A DNA stretch of 26,604 nt, from the NCBI GenBank assembly GCA_003152795.1, contig PMBA01000283.1:373-26976 (forward strand), given 5' to 3'. The stretch is from Acidobacteriaceae bacterium (GTDB lineage: Bacteria; Acidobacteriota; Terriglobia; Terriglobales; Acidobacteriaceae). This document shows, piece after piece, positions 17,106-23,126 of the stretch; position 1 is the first letter of the stretch, and the number at the start of each line of letters is the position of its first letter. The position numbers and the translations under genes are program-made. The notes beneath the pieces were generated by a model. It did not search any database. It saw nothing but the letters and a program-made list of their open reading frames with translations, and had not been told where the DNA came from.

Positions 17106-20100
17106 TCATGGCTGCGAAGGCTCGGACTGCGCGTAATCCACTCGCAGCGTGAGGATCTCGTAGGGATGAATTGGGACCGTCACATGGCCTTCCTGGACAA
17201 CGAGCGGCTGGCCCTGCGGCCTCTCTAACAAGCTCGTAACCATCGCAGAGAGGGCTCTCTTCGGCAGGTCAATCTGCGCGTCCCCGGATTTCCCCGCCCA
17301 TTCGTACACGCGCAGAATCAGACCGTCAGTATCCTCGGCCTTCTTCAGCGCTGTCAACGCCACGTTCTCCGGCCTCACCCTGAGGTAGGCATGTTCGAGC
17401 GGAAAACTGCCCGCGTGTGCCGCTACCTGCTGCGCCTCCAGCGGGTAGTTAAACTCGTAACCGCGCCGCAACGTCAGCGCGTCCTTCCAATCGCCGGCGT
17501 GCGGATACAGCGCGTAGCGGAAGTGGTGCCTTCCCTGATCGGCATTCGCATCGGGGTCGACCGGCGAACGCAGCAGCGAGAGCCGGAGCACGCTGTCCTT
17601 GCAGTCGTACCCGTACTTGGAATCGTTGATCAGCGCAAACCCATGCTTTCCGTCGCTCAGATCGGCCCAGCGCAACGCCGGCACTTCGAACTTAGCCTGC
17701 TCCCAGCTGTTGTTGCGCGTGGTCGGCCGCGCAATCGTCCCATAGGGAATTTCATAGGTGGCCTTCGCACTGTGCACCGCCAGCGGAAACGCCACTTTGA
17801 GAAGAACATGAGTCTCATGCCAGTCGATGTCGTTCTCTATCTCGAGTTGCGATGAGCCTTCTCGAAGAATGATCTCCTGGACAAACTTCGAATGCTGCCA
17901 GGTTCGCGTCACCCGAACCACGGCGCGCAGCGGCCCGCGATTGATCAACTCGACTCGATCCGCCTTCGTGATTGATATAAAGTGATCGAGCGTGCCGGGA
18001 TCAATATTCCAGGCGTCACAGCACTTGGGGTGGTCCGCGAAAACCTGCAACTGATTCCCGCAACTTCCCGGCTGGAGTGCCTCAAACTTGTCCCGTTTGT
18101 CATACAGACTCGTAATGCAGCCGCTGCGCGAATCGATGGTCACTCGTAGTGCGGAATTCTCGAGAGTCAGTCCCTGCACTTTCAAGTCACTCTCAAACGG
18201 CTGGCTTCCCGGCACCACGTGCAACACTTTGTAGCCCAGCGACGGAACGCCTCTTACATCCAGCAGTAGACGGTACGTGTTGGTTTTTCTGTCCCGGCCC
18301 AGAACTTCGGAAGGGACCACCTGGTTCTGCGCGTCCAAAACCGAAATGCTGTCCACACTGGCGTCCGGCAACTGCACGTCAACGCGAGCCAGGCCCGGCC
18401 GCTCCCAGGCGAGCGGGTTGACCACAAACACCGGCACCTCACCAGCGGCGCGAGTATTTACCGCCGCGGCCAGCGTCTGTAGCGCCTTGCTCGAAATTTC
18501 ATTCGTCGCCCACTGCACCTGGTCGTAGTCCCGCTGCGCATCTTTGTAAATGGTTCCGATTCCAGAACCGGCGGCCAGATCGTGGAAGTCGTTGAACGTA
18601 ATTTTCTTCCACGCTTCTGTTAACTCTGTACCCGGATATGGATCTCCATCAAGCCAGGCTAGCGCAGCGTATTTTTCGGCATTGACCACGTGCTCGACAC
18701 TTTCACGCATGTTCCGCTTGTGCGCCGCCTGCGTGGTGAATACACCGCGATGGAACTCGAAATAAAGTTCGTCATTCCACGTCGGGATGCCGATCTTGCC
18801 GGCGGAGGGCGCTGGTGGCTCGTATCCGCGGGCAACCGAATCATAATTCCAGAGTGGCGAAGTGGAATCGATCGCCCCTTCGACCGCCGTGAAGTAGCTT
18901 TGCACCGTCCCAAACTCCATCTTCGGAGCCACCATCCCGGGCTGCATCCAATGCATGCCTTCATCCAACATTGCCCGGGTTGGACCTCCTCCGTGATCGC
19001 CGACGCCGTACAGATCCAGCATCTCCGTCAATCCGGGAGTCCACTTTCGCGCCGCGGCCAGATCGATCGAGAGCCGCAATGGGTCCAGACTGCTGTTGTC
19101 GTAGTTGTGCGGAAGATACGTCAGAACCTTGCTGCCGTCGGGCGACTGCCACCAGAACAATTTCAGCGGCAATTGATTGGTATCATTCCATCTCAATTTC
19201 TGTGTGACGAAATAATCAATTCCCGATTTCTTATAGATCTGCGGCAGTTGCCAGTTGTAGCCAAAGGAATCCGGGTTCCAGCCGATTCGCACATCCGTTC
19301 CATATTCTTTCTGAAACCAGCGCTTTCCCAGCAGCAGAGAACGCACCAGCGATTCGCCGTCGGGCAGGTTCAGATCGGGCTCGACCCACATGCCTCCGAC
19401 CGTTTCCCAGCGTCCTTGTTGAATCCTCCGCTTGATCTCCTCATTGATCGCCGGATACTTCTCCGCCATCCAATCGTTGTAAACAGCCGCCGACTGGGTA
19501 AAGGTATAAGGGTATTCATTCATGAGTTGCAGGGAGGTGCCGAATGTCCGCCTGACGGCGTCGACCGTTTCCGTCCATGGCCACAGCCACGCGGCATCGA
19601 TGTGGGCATTGCCGGTTTCATGGAAGGTCACTTGCCGCAGCAGTGGCCGCAACAAAACCAACTGGCTGCGCGCCTGCTCCAGCGATGCATCGAAAGCCGC
19701 CGCGTCCGCATCGTCCAGAGCGTTTAGGTTGACGGCCGCGATCGCCTTCTCCAGAGTCTGCATATCGGTCGACGGACTTTGCGACAGGCTCGGAATGAGC
19801 ACAGCAGCAGAAAGAAATTCCAATCGCAGATCTTCCGGATTGGGCCGGGCCGGCGAAAATTCAACCTTAAGATCGACGCCCCCGAACTGCTTCGTATCAT
19901 CGGAGTGCGCCGCCTTCACTGCGACGAATACTTTGTCGCCTGGCTTGGCCGAATCGAACAGCACGACCGGCTCCAGGTCGTCGCCTCCAGCCACCCGCCG
20001 CCCATCGAAATAAATGATTTCCGCGGCATCGATATGAAACTGGAACCAGACCTTCGCAGCCGTGAGATCGTAGCCGTGCAGCTTCTGCGGTATCTCGATC

Positions 20101-20513
20101 CAACGCCGAAACCAGAGCGCTTCTTTTGCCACCTCAAGCCCGGGCTTCGCCGCCGGCCACGCCGCGTCATCCAGACTGGGCGACTCCAAGTGCTCCATGT
20201 CATCCGCATGAAATCGCCACTCCTCCGCCGGCAATCGATTCAACTCGGACAATCGCCGCACAACATTTTGCGAACTCGCCGAGAGTGACTGGACGATCTG
20301 TTCCGTCTCCTCTGCCGGCGTGGCTTGCGCCGAAAGGGTCATACCGAGCATCGCGGAAATCAGCATCACACCTGCCGAACGCAGAAATCGGCGCCCGGCG
20401 CGGCCCCTGAGACCCTTGTCCCAAGGCGAGATTTCGCCATTCAATTTCAGGATTCCTGCTGAGCTTGTGCTTCGCGCGGTCGCGCGCTGCGGACTGGCCA
20501 TGGCGATTCGCAA
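17106..20513 (-). CDS. GH38 alpha-mannosidase, canonical active site
   Basis: 1135 aa, long because of an N-terminal extension. Residues about 40-63 form a signal peptide (RRFLRSAGVMLISAMLGMTLSAQA). About 95-220 is a beta-sandwich like that of bacterial mannosidases. The GH38 catalytic domain has GNAHIDAAWLWPW (301-313, zinc ligands H and D) and GWNPDSFGYNW (411-421) with nucleophile Asp415, later a FEFHRG and a TFNDFHD segment, and then the GH38 C-terminal beta domain. GH38 enzymes are zinc-dependent retaining alpha-mannosidases. The start is TTG: AAGGAG (plus 20521-20526) lies exactly 7 nt before it, whereas the next in-frame ATG (20501) is too far away. It follows the ROK gene by 32 bp and precedes the SIS gene by 40 bp, in one operon. 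It probably acts in the periplasm. Confidence 0.92.
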   Translation of the reverse strand: MRIAMASPQRATARSTSSAGILKLNGEISPWDKGLRGRAGRRFLRSAGVMLISAMLGMTLSAQATPAEETEQIVQSLSASSQNVVRRLSELNRLPAEEWRFHADDMEHLESPSLDDAAWPAAKPGLEVAKEALWFRRWIEIPQKLHGYDLTAAKVWFQFHIDAAEIIYFDGRRVAGGDDLEPVVLFDSAKPGDKVFVAVKAAHSDDTKQFGGVDLKVEFSPARPNPEDLRLEFLSAAVLIPSLSQSPSTDMQTLEKAIAAVNLNALDDADAAAFDASLEQARSQLVLLRPLLRQVTFHETGNAHIDAAWLWPWTETVDAVRRTFGTSLQLMNEYPYTFTQSAAVYNDWMAEKYPAINEEIKRRIQQGRWETVGGMWVEPDLNLPDGESLVRSLLLGKRWFQKEYGTDVRIGWNPDSFGYNWQLPQIYKKSGIDYFVTQKLRWNDTNQLPLKLFWWQSPDGSKVLTYLPHNYDNSSLDPLRLSIDLAAARKWTPGLTEMLDLYGVGDHGGGPTRAMLDEGMHWMQPGMVAPKMEFGTVQSYFTAVEGAIDSTSPLWNYDSVARGYEPPAPSAGKIGIPTWNDELYFEFHRGVFTTQAAHKRNMRESVEHVVNAEKYAALAWLDGDPYPGTELTEAWKKITFNDFHDLAAGSGIGTIYKDAQRDYDQVQWATNEISSKALQTLAAAVNTRAAGEVPVFVVNPLAWERPGLARVDVQLPDASVDSISVLDAQNQVVPSEVLGRDRKTNTYRLLLDVRGVPSLGYKVLHVVPGSQPFESDLKVQGLTLENSALRVTIDSRSGCITSLYDKRDKFEALQPGSCGNQLQVFADHPKCCDAWNIDPGTLDHFISITKADRVELINRGPLRAVVRVTRTWQHSKFVQEIILREGSSQLEIENDIDWHETHVLLKVAFPLAVHSAKATYEIPYGTIARPTTRNNSWEQAKFEVPALRWADLSDGKHGFALINDSKYGYDCKDSVLRLSLLRSPVDPDANADQGRHHFRYALYPHAGDWKDALTLRRGYEFNYPLEAQQVAAHAGSFPLEHAYLRVRPENVALTALKKAEDTDGLILRVYEWAGKSGDAQIDLPKRALSAMVTSLLERPQGQPLVVQEGHVTVPIHPYEILTLRVDYAQSEPSQP

Positions 20514-20520
20514 ACATCCG

Positions 20521-20526
20521 CTCCTT
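20521..20526 (-). promoter_or_regulatory. Ribosome-binding site deciding the TTG start of GH38
   Basis: The minus strand reads AAGGAG, then 7 nt, then TTG (20513-20511), ideal spacing. An ATG only 3 nt away (20517) is in a different frame that does not encode the GH38 protein, and the in-frame ATG at 20501 is 19 nt away. The TTG is therefore the best start. Confidence 0.55.
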
Positions 20527-20545
20527 AATTTCTCTGGATATCCCG

Positions 20546-21535
20546 CTAACAGCCCATCGCTACACAGATGGCGGCCACGTCACCAATCTGTTCCCCGAGG
20601 GCGGCGGGAACGATCCGGCAATCTCGTACGGCCGGAGCCAGGGCCTCGCGCGTCATCGCGATTCGTGCCGGAGCAAGCAGGCTCTCGCCGAAACGCATCG
20701 CTAAGCCCCCGATGACGATGCGTTCCGGATTGAGCACATCCACCAGAATCGCCAACGCCTCTCCCAGCCGTTTCCCCGTGGTGCGAACGATTTGCTTGGC
20801 CAACCGATCGCCTTGTTCCGCGGCCAGGGCGATCTCCTTCGCAGTGATCGTCTGGTGGGTATGGAAGTGGGCGACAATCGAACTATTCTTGCCCCTCCTG
20901 ATGGCGGCGGTAATCTCTCCACGGGCGATGGCAGCCATTCCTGCTCCGCTCGCCCAGCCCTCCACCGAGCCCGCTTTATTGTGACCGATCGGCCCCGAAC
21001 GTGTGAGCCGGACATGGCCAATCTCACCCGCCAAATCCGATGCCCCGCGATACAGGCGGCCGTCCGCGATCACACCCGCCCCCATGCCCGTTCCCATGGT
21101 CAGGAAAACCATGTGCTGCGTGCCCTGCCCCGCGCCAAAACGATGCTCGGCAACGGCGCCCGCGTTGGCATCATTCTCCAGTCGGCATTCCGTCTCGAAC
21201 TCAGTTCCCAGAATCGAGGTGATCGGCACATCCACCCATGTGGACAGGTTCGGAGGCGATTGGACCACTCCCGAGATCCGATCCAACGGGCCCCCGCAAC
21301 TCACCCCGATGGCTGCGATTTGTCCGTTGCCAACGTGATGCGAGGAAACCAACTCGCGGATGTGCCTCTTAATCAGTTCGACCGCCCGTTCGGGGCCCTG
21401 TTCCGGCAACGTGGGAAACTCGATTCGCGACAGGATTGCCGGAGGCTCAGCGGATAGGACAATTGCCGTCTTCGTCCCCCCGATGTCCACCCCCACCCAC
21501 ACTTTATGATTGCGAACCTCAGAGTTCCTATTCAT
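20546..21535 (-). CDS. ROK-family sugar kinase without the usual zinc cysteines
   Basis: 329 aa. ROK kinases phosphorylate hexoses such as glucose, fructose, mannose or N-acetylmannosamine. The ATP loop is VDIGGTKTA (16-24); the catalytic aspartate is Asp122 in LENDANAGA; the phosphate loop is TMGTGMGAGV (146-155); the sugar-binding EIGH is at 171-174. The usual CxCGxxGC zinc motif after GH is replaced by SGPIGHNKAGSVEGWASG (180-197), with no cysteines; other ROK subgroups also lack zinc. The frame is open 14 codons further upstream, inside the permease gene, but ATG at 21535 overlaps the permease stop (ATGAATAG), a normal coupled start. In this operon a manno- or hexokinase role is likely, specificity unproven. 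Confidence 0.88.
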   Translation of the reverse strand: MNRNSEVRNHKVWVGVDIGGTKTAIVLSAEPPAILSRIEFPTLPEQGPERAVELIKRHIRELVSSHHVGNGQIAAIGVSCGGPLDRISGVVQSPPNLSTWVDVPITSILGTEFETECRLENDANAGAVAEHRFGAGQGTQHMVFLTMGTGMGAGVIADGRLYRGASDLAGEIGHVRLTRSGPIGHNKAGSVEGWASGAGMAAIARGEITAAIRRGKNSSIVAHFHTHQTITAKEIALAAEQGDRLAKQIVRTTGKRLGEALAILVDVLNPERIVIGGLAMRFGESLLAPARIAMTREALAPAVRDCRIVPAALGEQIGDVAAICVAMGC

Positions 21536-22760
21536 ATGTGGCTTTACCAACCCACGAAACGACCAGCACGTAAGCAAAACAAAGTGCCGGAATCATCATG
21601 GCAACCTGCAAACCGAAGTGGTCCCCGGCTAATCCAACGAGTGGAGGAACGATTGCCCCGCCAATCGACGCCGTGATCAAGAGCCCGGCCAGGGCCCCCT
21701 GGGACTGATGAAAGCTGTGAATCGCTCCGCTGAACAATAGCGTAAAGAGCACGGACGTAAAAAACCCGCAACCGGCAAATCCCAAAGCCGTGACCTTGGT
21801 AGAGCCAAGAATCGCCAGCAGCAGGCAAATGACGGTGGCCAGCGCAGACAGCCGCAGGGTGGAGCGCGGCCCTAGTTGGCGAATGGCCGGTCCGCTGATC
21901 AGACGGCCCACGCCCTGCAAGCCCCAAAAAAGCGAAACCGTAAGTACGGGCAACGGGGGCCAGCCGACTGACGAGAAACTGCGATTCGCAGCGTCCAGCG
22001 TCTCCGCCCGCACTCCGTGGATCTGCTCGAAAAACTTCACGATCCACGATGCGGTTCCTACTTCTCCGCCCACATAAAAAAAAATCGCCAGCGCATAGGT
22101 GATCGCAATCGGATGGCGAAGAAGTTTGAGCACGGCGAGCAATTGAATCTTCTCTCCGGACTCAATCGGCTTCCTCGGAAAACTGGAGCGAAATAATAAC
22201 GCCAGCAGGACGGCGCACAGCACGGCAAAACCCATGTAGAGCCGCTGCCACGGCTGCCCATGCGCCTGCAAAAAAGAAAGGCAGAACGGTCCTGCAAATG
22301 CCCCAATGCCACAAAAACCGATGGTCAGAGTGAGGTTCCGATGGTAGTTTTGGGGTCGATCCAGACGTTCGATCAGAGGGTTACCCGCCGTCTGCAAAAG
22401 CGCAATTCCCGAGCCGATAAAAAACGCCAACAGCGTGATGGACGCATAATTGTGCGCCCACGGAATGGCGCCACAACCGGCTCCCATCAGAAACACTCCC
22501 GATAGAACCACCGGCCGCGGTCCGATCCGGTCGGCCACCAGGCCCGCCGGGATGGAGCAGACCCCGAAGGAAATGTAAAAAGCAAATGCCAGCAACCCGC
22601 CCACAAAAAAGCTGAGGTGGTACTGCTTGATCAAGACGGGGATGATGACTCCCACGACATTCAAAATGATCCCAAACGCAAAATAGGACGCGAATAAGAT
22701 CCACAAGAGTCGATTCGGCCCGGGCCCGGCGTCGTTCACCTGCGCGGCTGGATCACTCAT
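21528..22760 (-). CDS. MFS sugar permease, FucP/GluP (FHS) type
   Basis: 410 aa inner-membrane protein with about 12 hydrophobic segments, beginning after a short soluble N-terminus at RLLWILFASYFAFGIILNVVG. The loop AGLVADRIGPRPVV (72-85) is the MFS signature between helices 2 and 3. The overall pattern suggests the fucose/glucose-galactose:proton symporter branch. It is the first gene of the operon and would import the monosaccharide released by the periplasmic glycosidases, feeding the ROK kinase whose start overlaps its stop by 8 nt. The sugar cannot be read from the sequence; mannose fits the neighbours. A 5' leader of about 175 nt separates the start codon from the promoter at 22943-22971. 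GAGGG lies about 11 nt before the ATG. Confidence 0.85.
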   Translation of the reverse strand: MSDPAAQVNDAGPGPNRLLWILFASYFAFGIILNVVGVIIPVLIKQYHLSFFVGGLLAFAFYISFGVCSIPAGLVADRIGPRPVVLSGVFLMGAGCGAIPWAHNYASITLLAFFIGSGIALLQTAGNPLIERLDRPQNYHRNLTLTIGFCGIGAFAGPFCLSFLQAHGQPWQRLYMGFAVLCAVLLALLFRSSFPRKPIESGEKIQLLAVLKLLRHPIAITYALAIFFYVGGEVGTASWIVKFFEQIHGVRAETLDAANRSFSSVGWPPLPVLTVSLFWGLQGVGRLISGPAIRQLGPRSTLRLSALATVICLLLAILGSTKVTALGFAGCGFFTSVLFTLLFSGAIHSFHQSQGALAGLLITASIGGAIVPPLVGLAGDHFGLQVAMMIPALCFAYVLVVSWVGKATYE

Positions 22761-22942
22761 CGCCGGACGCTCCCTCTGCGGGGAGAAAACTGGCCGTCGT
22801 CTGAATTACACTTCCGGGCTCATGCATCGGCGGTCCCCAAGAGAGATTGCGGGCGCGCTGCACCTCAGGCAAGCAGCACAACACTCGTCGAGCAATGTTT
22901 CGGGGCATGAGCAAAACCAATTCCGCAACGATGACGGCAGCG

Positions 22943-22971
22943 AGTATAGTGCAACAATTCACCGCTCGCAA
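22943..22971 (-). promoter_or_regulatory. Sigma70-type promoter of the permease-GH92 operon
   Basis: On the minus strand: -35 TTGCGA (plus 22966-22971), a 17-bp spacer, and -10 TATACT (plus 22943-22948). The -10 matches the consensus at five of six positions and the spacing is ideal. The -35 is the edge of operator site C, so a bound LacI protein would block polymerase. Confidence 0.65.
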
Positions 22972-22979
22972 CGTTATTA
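22966..22979 (+). promoter_or_regulatory. LacI-type operator-like site C (permease operon)
   Basis: TCGCAACGTTATTA. It shares TCGnAACGTTnTTA with site B. The CG-centred AACGTT core is palindromic. It overlaps the -35 box of the minus-strand promoter, which supports a repression site. Confidence 0.6.
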
Positions 22980-23064
22980 TTGCTGTTATATCGTGACCGG
23001 GATCTTGTTGCCCTGATCCATGCAACGCAGACCCTATTTCACATTCTTGCTCTTGCTACATTGC

Positions 23065-23078
23065 TAGCAACGTTTCGA
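23065..23078 (-). promoter_or_regulatory. LacI-type operator-like site D (second GH92)
   Basis: The minus strand reads TCGAAACGTTGCTA; the plus strand reads TAGCAACGTTTCGA. It shares TCGnAACGTT with the other three sites and lies 49 bp before the GH92 start codon. A weak plus-strand promoter could flank it (TTGCTA at 23053, 18 bp, GATGAT at 23077), placing the site in the spacer, but that promoter is uncertain. Confidence 0.55.
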
Positions 23079-23126
23079 TGATATCCTTTTTCGTGCTTTG
23101 CATGAACACCGCGGGGAGGAGTCTGC

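Larger units (their letters stand above)
22761..23126. other. Divergent regulatory region, permease operon and second GH92
   Basis: This 366-bp stretch has no supported gene. A 90-codon minus-strand frame (22753-23025) overlaps the permease start and has no ribosome-binding site. The region holds a strong promoter with an overlapping operator for the permease operon, and a second operator-like site before the GH92 gene. The two operator centres are 99 bp apart. Confidence 0.55.

Noticed and set aside
18690..19727. 345-codon plus-strand open frame
   Set aside because: It is antisense to the catalytic domain of the canonical GH38; long antisense frames are common in GC-rich genes and no domain is visible.
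20372..20395. Twin-arginine-like RRFLR in the canonical GH38 signal
   Set aside because: The consensus needs a residue between RR and the FL pair; this fits an ordinary Sec signal better.
22753..23025. 90-codon minus-strand frame upstream of the permease
   Set aside because: It overlaps the permease start and the promoter/operator, and its composition looks random.
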